Positions 22,290 through 34,430 of a stretch of DNA of 64,000 nucleotides are shown here, in pieces (positions within the stretch are counted from its first letter, which is position 1; each line of letters begins with the position of its first letter). The position numbers and the translations under genes were made by a program. The DNA lies in assembly GCF_028372415.1 (NCBI RefSeq), contig NC_092872.1, forward strand, positions 263,525,008 to 263,589,007, given 5' to 3'. The notes beneath the pieces were generated by a model. It did not search any database. It saw nothing but the letters and a program-made list of their open reading frames with translations, and was not told the DNA's origin. The stretch comes from Notamacropus eugenii. Taxonomy: Eukaryota > Chordata > Mammalia > Diprotodontia > Macropodidae.

Positions 22290-22830
22290 CATTTTTCACC
22301 CTTGTCTCCTCTGACATTATTACCAAGCAGAATAAGGCCTTAATCACTGCATGCTTTTTCTTTCTGGTGAAAGTCTTGCCCCACTCCACTACATCTTCCA
22401 TTCAGGTGCCAACATGACTTTCATAAGGTAAAGGCCTGATCATTCCACACTTCCCCCATTAAGTAAGTTCAAGTAGCTTCTTATTGATTGTAATTTCAAA
22501 CATCAAGCCCTGTTTTTATCATTAAAATCTGTTCACAACCTTTTCTCTTTCTATCTTGACAGTACATTCATGCATTTCTCTTTTCCATGACCTCTTTACT
22601 CCAACGAAAGCTCTTTTGCTACTCCTCCCACACAATGCTTCATTTTATATCTCTGACTTTGAACTAACTGTCTTCCATCCCTGGAATACTATTCTTCACC
22701 TCTGCTTCTGAGAATCTTTGGCATCTTTTATTTCTCTCATCAAACAACAGCTTGTCTAGCAGAAAGTAGAACATTATTGAAATTCCTTGGGATCCAAGCA
22801 CAGGACTCTTTCCACCATATCTGATTATTT
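22290..22830 (+). mobile_element. L2/L3-like (CR1 group) 3' region
   Basis: Pyrimidine-rich text with the order of phrases typical of L2/L3 ORF2 C-termini and 3'UTRs: 'aggcctgatcattccacact', 'gcttcttattgattgtaatttcaaac', 'ttcacaaccttttctctttc', and 'ccctggaatactattcttcacctctg', each partially matching. Diverged and old; I cannot choose between L2 and L3. Confidence 0.55.
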
Positions 22831-23370
22831 CTTGATTTTCTATGTTTTACAGTCATAGTAATGGAGTTCAAAGGTACCTTACCATCAAATCCAATCCCTC
22901 AGTTTTTAGATAAGGAAACTGAGACTAGGTATTAGGCTTATCTAAAGTCAAATAAGTAGGAAATACGTTTGAAGTAAATTCTTTGCCAAACAGGTAAATA
23001 TCTAGCTGTAACTCACCAAATAAATATAGACATTTCAAAGTCTTTAGTTCATATACATATATAAACTTACTTGCATATTATATGCATATGTACATTCTAT
23101 ATGCACATTATACACACATATCTGTAGATACTATATAATATTGAGAAATGTATAAGAAATTGTTTTACTAAAGACATGGAAAAGAAGGGACTTCATTTTA
23201 CTTACCAAAATTATGGCTAGTTTTATGTACACCAGAATTGGTGCTCTAAAATATCAAAATATTAGAATCTAATATTTATCCATTTATGGTGATGAAAATA
23301 TGATTACTTTTTTTAAAGAGACACTGCACATAATTGAAATCAATATTTGCTGACAGAATATTTGACTTAA
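22831..23370. other. MIR-like fragment and unclassified sequence
   Basis: 22870-22985 contains 'ccctcagtttttagataaggaaactgaga', a minus-oriented MIR core with the downstream 'ctaaagtcaaataagtagg'. 23050-23135 is an eroded TA/CA repeat. The rest is unclassified. Confidence 0.45.
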
Positions 23371-23404
23371 TTTGAGCCAATTTTATCCACTTTTATTTAA
23401 AAAC

Positions 23405-23500
23405 TTGTGTAAGTATATATATGTATATACATATACATACATACACACACACATATATATATACATACATGTGTGTGAATGTGTGTGTGTGTGTATAATG
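23405..23500. repeat. TA/CA/TG compound simple repeat
   Basis: ATACATATA, CACACA and TGTGTG blocks follow each other. The short frames crossing this region are repeat translations. Confidence 0.85.
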
Positions 23501-23599
23501 AACTTCTACTACCTTATTATACACTCAAGGAGAGGGATGTCTATAGAGGTTATATGTCTTGTTATAAATCACATAGCTATTTAATGACATACCCAGGAC

Positions 23600-23835
23600 A
23601 ACTACAGAGAGCATTGGATCACAGATTTAGAGATTGTTGTAAGAAACCTTATAAGCCATATAGTCTAAACTCATTATTTTATAGATGAAGAAAATGAAGC
23701 CCAGGAAAGTTAGGTAACAGTAAAGATCACAGGGAGAATAATGATCAGAAGTGAATTTGGACCTTATGATCTCTTACTTCAAAGAGTGTTCTTTCTATGA
23801 AACCACATGCTTCTAATTCTCAGGCCATTACCCTT
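23600..23835 (-). repeat. MIR-like CORE-SINE fragment
   Basis: Contains 'ttattttatagatgaagaaaatgaagcccagg' in pieces, then 'gaagtgaatttggacctta' and 'gtgttctttctatga', the minus-strand MIR layout. Confidence 0.5.
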
Positions 23836-24956
23836 TGACTACCTAACCCAATCTGAATGAATGAATTTTGATCAATGAACAAATAAAATATGTTCTTTAT
23901 GGAGGGGCCCATATTTAATCCTTATAGAAGGAACATAATATAGTTACTAAGAATCTTATTTTCATGTCCTCCAGAGGCCAATCAGCATCTTTCAGTGTGT
24001 ATCTATTTCTTTATTATCCATGATTTAAATAATATATACTGCTAAATCTAGAAACAGTAATTTTATAAGAAGTCCAAATGCTTAATGCCAAGTGTTTTTC
24101 AAATGGAAATAGAAAGACTTATGATTGTTATGAAAAATTGCAGGTGCACTGTCAGTCATAAAATGATTTAGGAAGTGGCTTCCAAAATATTACAAGAGAC
24201 TTTTGTGACCAGGAAAAATGGGTCAGTCATGTAGTGAAAGTGAATTACCTGGCATGTTCCATTGGTATGCATGTGTTGTTAATAGATTTCTGGTAAATTG
24301 AGTTGAATTCTTGTGTTTAATGAATGGAAAAATGTGGGGGAAAGTCAGAGAGGATGGGAAGATATAGATGTATTTATAATTTGAGGAAGTTTCCATATTT
24401 ACAAAATTACAGATCCATTTAAATACCAAAGATTTTTGACATGCCAAATTAATGTATTTGTCTTCTGAAATTAATTCTTACAGTATGATTTTGACTAGTC
24501 TGGAAGAATTTCTTTTCTTTTCCACTATAGAATTTGAGGGAGTACTCATAATCGCATGCATAATCTCAAGTGTATCCCCAGACCAGTCTCTTCTGGATTC
24601 TGCTTCTTATGTATTCCTAAATGCACCATGACATCTTGAGAAGTTTTCAAATAGTGAAGGTGGTTAAACAATTTACTTTATTGCTTTTGTGTCACTTTTA
24701 TTCTTCTTATTTTGGAAACATTTTGCAAAGTATTTTAGAGCAGTTCCAATGAAAATAGTATTACAGCGAGTTATTGGTGTTTTACCATTCTACAGTATTT
24801 AATACTTAACAACAATTGCCCAGTTGGATAAAACTACCGTTTGTATAATTGAATGAAAATATTGAGACACAAGCTTACTATTTTGCAGGCTGAAAGCATC
24901 TTTGAAAACATTCCATTAGTACAGATTGCAACAGGGTTGATGGACACGTCATTCTT
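23836..24956. other. Gene-free sequence
   Basis: No recognised gene or repeat. The 74-codon minus frame at 24223-24447 has no known motif. Confidence 0.5.
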
Positions 24957-25215
24957 TAATTGTTGTTGCTGTTTAGCAATTGCAATCATGTTTAACTCTT
25001 GGTGACCTTCTGTGGGATTTTCTTGGCAAAGACACTGCAGCGGTTTTCCATTTCCTTCTCTAGCTCATTGTGCAGATGAAGAAACTGAGGCAAACAGAGT
25101 CAAACAACTTGCCCAGTATCATATAAGTAGTAAGTTTCTGAGGCCATATTTCATCCCAGGAAGATGAGTCTTCTTGACTTCACATTAGGCACTCTATCCA
25201 CTGCTCCTCTTAGCT
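24957..25215 (-). mobile_element. RTE-tailed marsupial SINE
   Basis: Minus orientation: 'tgttgttgctgtttagcaat' (tail), 'catgtttaactcttggtgacc' (RTE-type end), 'tggcaaagacactgcagcgg', 'gaagaaactgaggcaaacaga', ending at 'ccactgctcctcttagctg' (the SINE head). The full order of parts is kept, so it is nearly full length but diverged. Confidence 0.8.
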
Positions 25216-26383
25216 GATCAAACCATTCTTTTACCACATTCTTTCCAAGATTCACATGTTTTGAAACATTTAATTGTACTTAACTTGGAGACTGTTAATA
25301 TTTGGTATAGTTATATACATATATATTACAAATTATATATACACGTATACACATAATGTTCTTATTTATGTATATATGTGTATACATATAAGTGTATATG
25401 TGTTTATATTTACCTGTCATAGTGCAGAAGATTTGTTGAACTGCTAGTTAATGAAATATCGTGCATCCTAATGAGTATCTCTTACCACTAGGTCATGATT
25501 AACAATAAATCTAGTAGACGGGTATAATAAATAAATAAAATGGATATAATAAATAATCTAGTAAATGGAAATTTTTTAAATCAGATATAATAACGTCACA
25601 TAGTTTCTATTATTCCCTTGCACATCCTGGATTGTTCCTTCTTCAGGATAACTTTTTTGCTGTTTTACATGATCTTCTGGTTCAGCATTGTAATAACAAA
25701 CCCATCTGTTACTATAAACAAATCATATTACTCATTTATTTGTTCTCTGCTTATCTGTAGATATATCATTGGATGAGTTTGTGTGAATATCTCACATGGA
25801 GAGTTTTTTGATTTCATTCTTGAATTAGAGTCTTTTCCTAGTCTCCATCCAGTGGGAAAATCACTTTTATTTAAACCAAGAAAATCCAATGGTGTGTACC
25901 TGCTGTTAGCCTTTGTTATCATTCAATGAAGTAATCAATACTTGCTCCAAAAGTCTTTCTGTAAGATTTTAGCCTATTCTTCATATGTTCTGAGAAGGTC
26001 CACCAATCTTCTTCCACGTTTTTGATGAGTAAATATTAATCTTACTATGAATGACATAGGGTGATGCACCCTATAGTTCATTACTAGTATTTAGGGTTTT
26101 ATTTGAATTCTTTGACATTCTAGCATTTTACATGTTGCAGTTCCAAAAGATTTTAAGATTGGTAATCAGTAGCTGCTATCATATTCAATGTGGTTTTCTC
26201 CCACTAAGCTTTGATTTCAGGATGCCAATTTATCTCTCAACATATATAGACAAAACTTCCTCCTTCACTGCTTTGTGTTGAATGTGTCTTGCCTGGGACA
26301 ACCAGGACATTTGTAAATTTCCTTTTTATCTATTGTTTTAAAACAAATTGCAGATTCCTGTTTGAAGTCTTTAGTGACTAGTT
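25216..26383. other. Gene-free sequence with a TA/CA repeat
   Basis: 25310-25420 is a TATACA/TGTATA simple repeat. The rest is unclassified AT-rich sequence with no protein-like frame. Confidence 0.5.
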
Positions 26384-26520
26384 TCCTTTAATACACATGC
26401 ACATACACATATATACACATACAAACATACATATACATACAATGCATGTATATATGCTTTATGTACCCATGTATATATATACACACACATATACGTGTAT
26501 GTGTGTATGTGTGTGTACAC
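26384..26520. repeat. CA/TA/TG compound simple repeat
   Basis: Short alternating CA, TA and TG blocks lead directly into the left edge of the candidate solo LTR. Confidence 0.8.
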
Positions 26521-27000
26521 TGCCAATGTGATATTCACAATGCCAAGGCAGCATAAATATTCCAGTACAACTCTGAATCACAAAATACCACAGACTCTCC
26601 ACATGGTAGACAGAAGCAAAACATTTATTCAGACACCAGAAAGTCAAATCCATCATAGTAACAAAAATCTATATACAATAGCAGTGCAGAGGACATCCCC
26701 AAGCCTTCCCCATGCTAGGCTTCCCACAAATCAGCTCCATTAAACAAATTGCAAGCAGGGCCCCTTAACCAAAATCACAAACAAGCTTTTCACTCACATT
26801 AGCCAGCTGTCTGTTTGCCTGCATCCTTCCTAACTCTGACTAGACTCTGACCAATTTCCTTTGAGCTCTGCTCTAGCTCTACCTCTTCCTTTAGCACCCA
26901 TTCAGCAAACTCCTTCTACCACAGGCTTCCATGTGACCCAGGCAGGTCACAGGGGGCTAACAATTTTTGGGCAAAAACCTTGCCATTTAAATCACCATTA

Positions 27001-27003
<3 letters not shown>
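26521..27003 (-). mobile_element. Solo LTR of an endogenous retrovirus-like element (candidate)
   Basis: Read on the minus strand the block begins TGTAATGG and ends CATTGGCA, giving the TG...CA termini of an LTR over about 483 bp. A TATATAG word lies at 26669-26675 (minus sense) and AATAAA at 26624-26629, with roughly 100 bp left to the 3' terminus, a sensible U3-R-U5 order. Its base composition is less AT-rich than the flanks. There is no internal retroviral sequence on either side, so it is a solo LTR if correct. The target-site duplication cannot be checked because both flanks are dinucleotide repeats. Confidence 0.6.

Positions 27004-27044
<41 letters not shown>
27004..27044. repeat. (GT)n microsatellite
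   Basis: An uninterrupted GT repeat of about 20 units abuts the right edge of the candidate LTR. Confidence 0.95.
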
Positions 27045-27046
<2 letters not shown>

Positions 27047-27201
27047 CTTTCCACTTACTAAATCTAAACAAGTTTGCTATTATTAGAGAAACTCTCCACA
27101 AATTGGAAATATGGCTTAATGCCTTTTGTTTTGTCACATAACTTTATGCTGTTTATGTGCCTCAGATGATAAAACACTATGAATTGACTTTTACTTGAAA
27201 G

Positions 27202-27216
27202 CTATACTCGTTTTTT
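27202..27216. repeat. Target-site duplication, left copy (HAL1-1)
   Basis: CTATACTCGTTTTTT occurs here and at 29959-29973. On the left the T run continues into the element's tail, so the exact inner edge cannot be fixed. Confidence 0.85.
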
Positions 27217-28249
27217 TTTTTTGTTTGTTTGTTTTTTCCGGATTCATTTCTTTTATTTGTTATTTTTTAAAATTTATTTACTTGACATTCATTTTAACAA
27301 AATTTTGGGTTCCAAATTTTCTCTCCTTTTGTCCCTTCCCCCCCAAACACTGAGCATTCTAATTGCCCCTATCACCAGTCTGCTCTCTCTTCTATCATCC
27401 CTCTCTGCCCTTGTCTCCATCTTCTCTTTTGTCCTGTAGGGCCAGATAACTTTCTATACCCCTTTACCTGTATTTCTTATTTCCTAGTGGCAAGAACATT
27501 ACTCAACAGTTGTTCCTAACACTTTGAGTTCCAACTTCTTTACCTCCCTCCCTCCCCACCCCTTCTCTTTGGAAGGCAAGCAATTCAATATAGGCCAAAT
27601 CTGTGTAGTTTTGCAAATGACTTCCATAATAGTTGTGTTGTATAAGGCTGACTATATTTCCCTCCATCCTATCCTGTCCCCCATTACTTCTATTCTCTTT
27701 CGATCCTATCCCTCCCCATGAGTGTCGACCTCAAATTGCTCCCTCCTCCCTATACCCTCCCTTCCCTCATCCACCCCCCATCCTGCTTATCCCCTTATGC
27801 CCCACTTTCCTGTATTGTAAGATAGGTTTTCATGCCAAAATGAGTGTGCATTTTATTCCTTCCTTTAGTGGGATGTGATGAGAGTACACTTCATGTTTTT
27901 CTCTCACCTCCCCTCTTTATCCCTCCACTAATACGTCTTTTACTTGCCTCTTTTATGAGAGATAATTTGCCCCATTCCATTTCTCCCTTTCTCCTCCCAA
28001 TATATTTCTCTCTCACTGCTTGATTTCATTTTTTTAAGATATGATCCCATCCTCTTCAATTCACTCTGTGCACTCTGTCTCTATGTGTGTGTGTGTGTGC
28101 ATGTGTGCGTTTGTAATCCCACCCAGTACCCAGATATTGAAAAGTTTCAAGAGTTACAAATATTGTCTTTCCATGTAGGAATGTAAACAGTTCAACTTTA
28201 GTAAGTCCCTTATGACTTCTTTTTGCTGTTCACCTTTTCATGCTTCTCT

Positions 28250-29350
28250 TCATTCTTGTGTTTGAAAGTCAAATTTTCTTTTCATCTCTGGTCTTTTCAT
28301 CAAGAATGCTTGAAAGTCTTCAATTTCATTGAAAGACCATTTTTTCCCCTGAAGTACTATACTCAGTTTTGCTGGGAAGGTGATCCTTGGTTTTAGTCCT
28401 AGTTCCTTTGACTTCTGGAATATCCTATTCCATGCCCTTTGATCCCTTAATGTGGAAGCTGCTAGATCTTGTGTTATCCTGATTGTATTTCCATAATACT
28501 TGAATTGTTTCTTTCTAGCTGCTTGCAATATTTTCTCCTTGACCTGGGAACTCTGGAATTTGGCCACAATGTTCCTAGGAGTTTCTCTTTTTGGATCTCT
28601 TTCAGGCAGTGTTCTGTGGATTCCTTGAATATTTATTTTGCCCTCTGGTTCTAGAATCTCAGGGCAGTTTTCCTTGATAATTTCATGAAAGATGATGTCT
28701 AGGCTCTTTTTTTGATCATGGCTTTCAGGTAGTCCCATAATTTTTAAATTGTCTCTCCTGTATCTATTTTCCAGGTCAGTTGTTTTTTCAATGAGGTATT
28801 TCACATTATCTTCCATTTTTTCATTCTTTTGGTTTTGTTTTGTGATTTCTTGGTTTCTCATAAAGTCATTAGCCTCCATCTATTCCATTCTAATTTTGAA
28901 AGAACTATTTTCTTCAGTGAGCTTTTGAATCTCCTTTTCCATTTGGCTAATTCTGCTTTTGAAAGCATTCTTCTCCTCATTGGCTTTTTGAACCTCTTTT
29001 GCCAGTTGAGTTAGCCTGTTTTTCAAGTTGTTATTTTCTTCAGCATTTTTTTGGGTCTCCTTTAGCAGGGTGCTGACCTGCTGTTCATGCCTTGACTGCA
29101 TATCTCTCATTTCTCTTCCCAGCTTTTCCTCCACCTCTCTAAATTAATTTTCAAAATCCTTTTTGAGCTCTTCCATGGCCTGAGTCCACGGAATATTTAG
29201 TCTGGGTGTTTGGGATACAGAGGCCTTGACTTCTGTGTCTTTGCCTGATGGTAAGCATTGTTCTTCCTCATCAGAAGGGAAGGGAGGAGATGCCTGTTCA
29301 CCAAGAAAGTAACCTTCTATAGTCTTATTTTTTTTCCCTTTTCTGGGCAT
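28250..29350 (-). pseudogene. HAL1-1 ORF1 (L1-type RNA-binding protein), two nonsense mutations
   Basis: From the ATG at 29350 one frame runs 367 codons to the stop at 28250, broken only by stops at codons 69 and 157. Both fall where the sister copy at 53462-54550 has Gln codons, so each is one C-to-T change. The order is a basic N-terminus (MPRKGKKNKTIEGYFLGEQ), a long coiled coil (about residues 60-165, for example LTQLAKEVQKANEEKNAF), the RRM (around RRDNLKIMGLPE to PRNIVAKFQ) and the C-terminal domain (QAARKKQFKYYGNTIR to LMKRPEMKRKFDF). L1 ORF1p forms trimers that coat element RNA. The frame is barely decayed but cannot make the full protein. Confidence 0.9.
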
Positions 29351-29958
29351 TTTCCCAGCCAGTGACTTGACCTCTGAATATTCTCCTCACACCCACCTTG
29401 CTTCCTGATCCTCCCAGCCAGAGCTTAGGGTCTGAGATTCTAATACTGCATCCCAGTCTCAGGGCTTCTGCAGGGGCGGGGCTGCTATTCAGTGTGAGAT
29501 TAATTTCAGGTACTAAGGTCAGGGCAGGTCTGCCTCTCAGGCTCAGTTCCCTCAAGGGGTTTATGCAGAGACCTTCAACAATGGATCCAGGCTCCTGCCT
29601 GCTTGGGGAGCCCTGGTCTGCCGCTGCCTCAGCTGCTGCCTTCCGAGGGGGCCTGAGTTATGGGGGCACCCCACTCCCTTCTCGACCCACCAAAAAGACC
29701 CTCTCACCGACCCCTGTCACCTGTGGGTGGAAGGACCCACACGGCCACTGGAGATCCCGTCCCTGAAGTCCGCTCAGATCTGCTCCTCTCCGTGCCACGG
29801 CCGCACCAGGGCTGGGCTGGGCTGCACGTCCACAGCGTGACGGACCTTTTGCGAGAGGTTTGCAGGTCCCTCTGGAACCAAAATCTCCTTTGCTCCACTG
29901 TGCTGTGGCCTCTACTACTCCAGAATTCACTGTGAGTTCCTTTTTACTGATGTCCTAT
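29351..29958 (-). other. HAL1-1 5'UTR with one copy of the repeated leader unit
   Basis: GC-rich compared with its surroundings. The block at 29722-29872 (151 bp, from 'tgtgggtgg' to 'caggtccctc') matches the two tandem blocks found in the HAL1-2 leader, but is present once here. Antisense frames at 29398-29766 and 29660-29935 are open through it. Confidence 0.75.
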
Positions 29959-29973
29959 CTATACTCGTTTTTT
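29959..29973. repeat. Target-site duplication, right copy (HAL1-1)
   Basis: Second copy of CTATACTCGTTTTTT. The inferred pre-insertion junction TTTTTT/ATTTG fits an L1 endonuclease nick. Confidence 0.85.
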
Positions 29974-30034
29974 ATTTGAGAGAGATAATAATGGGTTTAA
30001 GGACAGTTTGAATAATGAAGAAGGACCTATTTTT

Positions 30035-30240
30035 ACATAGTGTGCTGGACTTGGAGTCAGGGATATCTAAGTTCAAATCCAACTTCAGCAACTTCATACT
30101 TATATGACCCTGGACAAGTCACTTTCTATGCCAGTTTCCTCTTCTATGTGAGGGGAATAATATTAGCTACCTACTAGGGCTGCTGTAAGGACAAAATGAG
30201 GCTTTTATAGTTCCCTTTGTAAACCTTAAAATTATATATA
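30035..30240 (+). mobile_element. MAR1/MIR-like SINE
   Basis: Sense orientation with 'gtgctggacttggagtcagg', 'taagttcaaatccaacttc', 'tatgaccctggacaagtcact', 'gggctgctgtaaggacaaaatgagg' in parts. Full order is preserved but the copy is mutated. Confidence 0.75.
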
Positions 30241-30509
30241 AACCTCATTATCTTCATCAATTTACTTATCCCCCCTCATTGTCATCTTACTCTTAGCTTG
30301 AAAGATACCATATTATATATTAATTGTTCTTAACATTACTGTATAAGTGACTTATTTAAATAGAGAACAGTTTTAAATGTAATCATCTGACACTCTAGTC
30401 TTCTCACTATATGTACAATGACAGTGTTCAGCACATACTCAGGGTGACTATTGCAACTCATTCTTAAAGTGACAAGCTCATTCTTACAGTTTGGCTGCTA
30501 CAATAGACA

Positions 30510-30765
30510 AGATTATTTATTGGGCTTGGAGTCAGGAAGACCTGAATTCATTTGCAGTTTCAGATACTTATGAGCTATGTGTGACCCACTACGTGTCACT
30601 TAGCCTCTGTTTGACTCAGTTTCTTCATTGTAAAATGAGGATAACAATAGTACTTGCCTCCCAGAGTTGTGATTATCAAGTAAGATACTGATTATAAAGG
30701 ACTTAGCATATTTTCTGGCACATAGTAAGCAATACGTAAGTATTAGATATTATTATTGTTTTCCC
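30510..30765 (+). mobile_element. MAR1/MIR-like SINE
   Basis: Sense orientation, better preserved than the neighbour upstream: 'gcttggagtcaggaagacct', 'tttcttcattgtaaaatgagg', 'ctggcacatagtaagcaata', ending in ATTATTATTGTT. Both SINEs point the same way and lie about 270 bp apart. Confidence 0.8.
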
Positions 30766-32004
30766 CCCAGAAATTTATAATTGATACCGAGACTTTTAAA
30801 GTATTCTTTCTTTTCTTTTGCTCCACTTCCTGAAGCCCAAATGACATGATTCTTGCCATAGTTATTATATTTGTCATGTTTATATCAATTAATTAGCCAG
30901 ACTCAACCAGTTTTTTGAAAGGAGTATTAACTAAGGTTGTTTAGTTTGAACAGTTGGTAAAAATGCATCCTCCCAAAAATTTGTGGCACACAGTCCTACC
31001 AGTATAGATATTGTTGAAAGGAAAGTGGGGTGAAGCTTAGAGAGCGCATGTGGCAAATTAATAACTCAGTTCCCATAATTCTTTTTTTGCTAGTGGCCTC
31101 TATAGGTTCCCTGTAGATATCCTGTAGCTTTCTGTCAATGTTCTTTCTAAGAAAATAGATCCCATGCACTTATCTTTTTCAGTTTATTGTTGGCTCTCAA
31201 TGCAGATATTAGTCTTTTATTCCAGTGATATTTCTCAGATAATAGTGGAAAGAATGGAAATTCAAAATCCTCAGAGCCTTCAAAGCTCAAAAAATTACCC
31301 TAAAAATATAAGGTATGTGACTGTGTGTGTTGTATGTGTGGTTTTATGTATGAGACTATATTCCTTTTTTCCCTCCAAATGCTTACCATTTTTGTTGCCA
31401 AGTTTTTGGTCTTCTTCCAAAAATGTGAATTTCCTGAACTTTTATTCAACAAAGACCAGAGAATGTGTGTCCAAGTCTCTCAGTCAATCCAAATAGATTT
31501 TATACCCACAAAAGGAGATGTTGAGTTCTTGTTCATACATAGCAAACCCTTAAGATAGTCTCACTGGATAAGTTTACCAGAATTTATTAACTAGATATGC
31601 AAATTAAATTTTATGAAATGATTAGATTTACTCAGTTATTTCCCACTCTTATAGGTATTTTAATGTATCATGTTCTATAATTACTAAGTAAAAATTAAGT
31701 TGTCTTTTACAGATGTCAGACATTTTGGTAGACCTTCTTTGTTCTGATAATATATTGTTTTCTTGTGAATGTTTAGGGCTTTTGTTTGTTTTGTTTTATT
31801 TGGCTTTCAGTGATGTAAGTTTGGAACGCTTCGTTAAAAAGTACATAAATGCATAATCAGACTGTATTTGGTGGGTTTACTGGAGTTCTACTTTTTAAAA
31901 GTTCATTAGGAACTGGAGGATCAGGTTTGTATCTAAGATGAAGAGCTCTTTTTTCCTTTCCTAAGAATTCATGGATTGTTGTGCATTGTTTAAGGTATAA
32001 TTGT
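30766..32004. other. Gene-free sequence
   Basis: No named repeat or gene. Frames at 31164-31496 and 31325-31558 overlap in different phases, share a TGTGTG-rich segment and show no domain. Confidence 0.5.
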
Positions 32005-32900
32005 TGCCTTTATTTTTTAAATATGCTATTTTTTAATCATCAAAAATCCCATTTCTTCCCCTTTATCATCTCCCCTATCAGTTAAGAATGAAACAACAGC
32101 AACAGCCAAAACAACAAAAAGAATAACAAATGTTTTACAAATACACATAGTTTAACAAAACAAAATTTTACAGTTGACATATCCAAAAATAAACTACACA
32201 AGACAATGTATTCAACATATATATGCTCACATGCATACTCAGACATTTATGAAAATATGTATATATATAATATAGATCTATATAAACCTGTCATGTGTTT
32301 ATATATGCATGTGTAAACATGTATATATATATATATGTATACATAAAATATGCATGTGTAAGCATGTGTAAAAGAGCATGTATATATGTGTTTATCAGTA
32401 AGCATCTCTCTATGAGTAGTTCGGTAGAATTTTTTATCATTATTCTTCTGGAATCATGGTTGGTTAATATACTAGTGAGAGTTCTTAAATCTTTCAAAGT
32501 ATTTTGCAAAACTTCTTCATTTCATAAATTGTTTTGAATCTCTTAATTTCACTATGCATCAGTCCATCTAAATATTCCCAGGTTTCTTAGAAAACAGCAC
32601 TCTTCTATCATTTCTTACAGTACAACAATATTGCATAACATTTATGTATTATAACTTATTCAACCATTCCACAATTGATGGTCACCCTCTCAAATCCCAA
32701 TTATCAACTCACAAAGATATATACAGACAAAGCTTTTTACACATACCTCATTAAATTTGCTTTTCTTTTGAATAACCCCTCACTTAATCTACCATCTATA
32801 CTCACTATAATTATCTCTTCCCCTTTCTTATCTTCCCATCCTGTTTCCTGCTTGGCTTAAATGCATTTCTGTGCTATTTTTCTTTCCTTTTCCAGATAAG
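32005..32900 (-). mobile_element. L1 3' end fragment
   Basis: Antisense of the L1 3' region: 'cactatgcatcagtccatct', 'acagtacaacaatattgcat', 'ttcaaccattccacaattgatgg' in parts. CA/TA/TG simple repeats (about 32215-32390) have grown inside it. Strongly diverged. Confidence 0.65.
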
Positions 32901-34039
32901 AATGAGGTTCAAATGTCAGCCATGCTCCCCCCCCCACACCTTCTTTCTTTTTTAATACAGATTCAGTGATTATGTAATACAATTTTTTTCTAGCTTTCTT
33001 GTTCTTCCTGACCTCACAGGGAGCCAGTAATAGTTCCTACTATTCCATCGCAACACCTTTCTGAACAATGGGTAGTTATCACCATAATGAACAGTGTAGG
33101 ATGATGTAGTTTTATCTGAATTGAATTGTTTTTAAAGTTATCCTACATAATGCTTAAGCAACAACCACAGCAATAACCATTCCATGGTCCAAATTATCTC
33201 ATTGCATTCTAATCTCAAACCCAAATTGCTAGGATTAGCAAGACTTGGCCCAGACTTGATATGAGAGGAAAGGATGGGTGGCAGTATGGAAAAGAGCCAA
33301 GAGAAGGACAATAATATCCAAATTCATAACATCACAATTGCAGGTAGATGATGCTTAAAGGTCATTTTGTCTAACTTCTTTATTATCCGTAGGAGGATAG
33401 TAAAACCCAGAGAGCATAAGGGGCTACCCTGAGGTGACATGAGTAATAAATGTGAGAACTGAAATATTAACCCAGTTGTTCTGAATGCAAATATAGTATA
33501 CGTTCCACTATGCCATAGTGTAGCCACGTCTTTAATTTCATAAGTGCTGAATACATATTTGTTGACTAATTGATGAGCTCTTCTGAAACAGGGGTCACAC
33601 CTAGAAATGCTCAGTGAGTTTCTATGTTTCATTTCTTATTGGTATAATACCAAGGATTAAGCTGCTTCTGTCCCTTTCATGTAGCTTTATGTATACATTA
33701 TTAATTGGTTTCTTTCTATACCCTTTATATACTCTTTGGTTTCAGGAAAGAATATTTGACTTTCAAGCTATTACAATCTGTGTGTCTAGAGAGACAATGG
33801 ATAATCAATCCTTCGCTTTCTGAGTACAGGTCTTATTTATAAATCCTGGACTAGTTAATCACTTATGAATTTGAGAAGATTCTGCCCTCCTTCCCCCACC
33901 AAAGCACCCTTTGTCCTTATATATTGCACGTTATTCTGAAAAATTTAAATCCAATATAATTTCTAGCTATGCTAATAATTAAATGATGATAATGATTGAT
34001 GATGATGATTGGTGATGATTAAAGCTGTTTCGTTAGTTG
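32901..34039. other. Gene-free sequence with a MIR-like fragment
   Basis: 33345-33550 fits a minus-oriented MIR-like repeat ('taaaacccagagagcataagg', 'gaaatattaacccagttgttctgaatgc' in parts). 33975-34020 is a short ATGATGATG repeat. The rest is unclassified. Confidence 0.45.
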
Positions 34040-34430
34040 AGTTGTGGGCTTCTCCATCTGTCTTCAGATATGTTGCATATCTTCCATTTGGACCTATCCT
34101 CCATCATTCTTTTTCTTCCTTATGTTAGTCCCTTATCACCTCTCACCTGAACTGACAGGTCTTAGAAAATAGTATCCTGGTGGATTTTGTTGCTTTCTGA
34201 TTTGCTTTCTCTCCAAGAGAACCTTAACAATTTTGTCAAAATCATATTCATAAGAAACAGATCTGGGCATATCATTCTTGTGTCCCTAAACTCAAAGTGG
34301 CACCTCACCATCTATAGATATAGAAAACATAGTCCTTATGGCAATTGAATGACATTACATGATTTCCCTTGCCAGCTGTTCTAACCTTGAATGATTCTGC
34401 ATTCCAACTGTCTTGGAACACTTAACTATC
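34040..34430 (+). mobile_element. L2/L3-like (CR1 group) fragment
   Basis: Pyrimidine-rich with phrases that match L2/L3 order ('agatctgggcatatcattctt', 'aactcaaagtggcacctcacc', 'tgacattacatgatttccct'). Diverged. Confidence 0.45.

Larger units (their letters stand above)
27211..29958 (-). mobile_element. HAL1-type half-LINE-1 (HAL1-1), nearly full length
   Basis: A non-autonomous L1 relative of about 2.75 kb in minus orientation. From its 5' end it has a GC-rich 5'UTR (29351-29958), ORF1 (29350-28250), then about 1 kb of 3' region ending in a poly(A) tail (T tract from 27211). ORF2 is absent, and a 15-bp duplication brackets the unit, so this was the transposed form rather than a later deletion. 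Known HAL1 elements have this ORF1-only structure. Its 5' end stops short of the 'ccatcttggctcc' segment seen in HAL1-2, so it lacks roughly the first 70 bp, including the YY1-like site. Confidence 0.87.

Noticed and set aside
26861..27137. Frames across the LTR edge and (GT)n
   Set aside because: They end in Val-Cys or Thr-His repeats from the dinucleotide tract and are not protein-coding.
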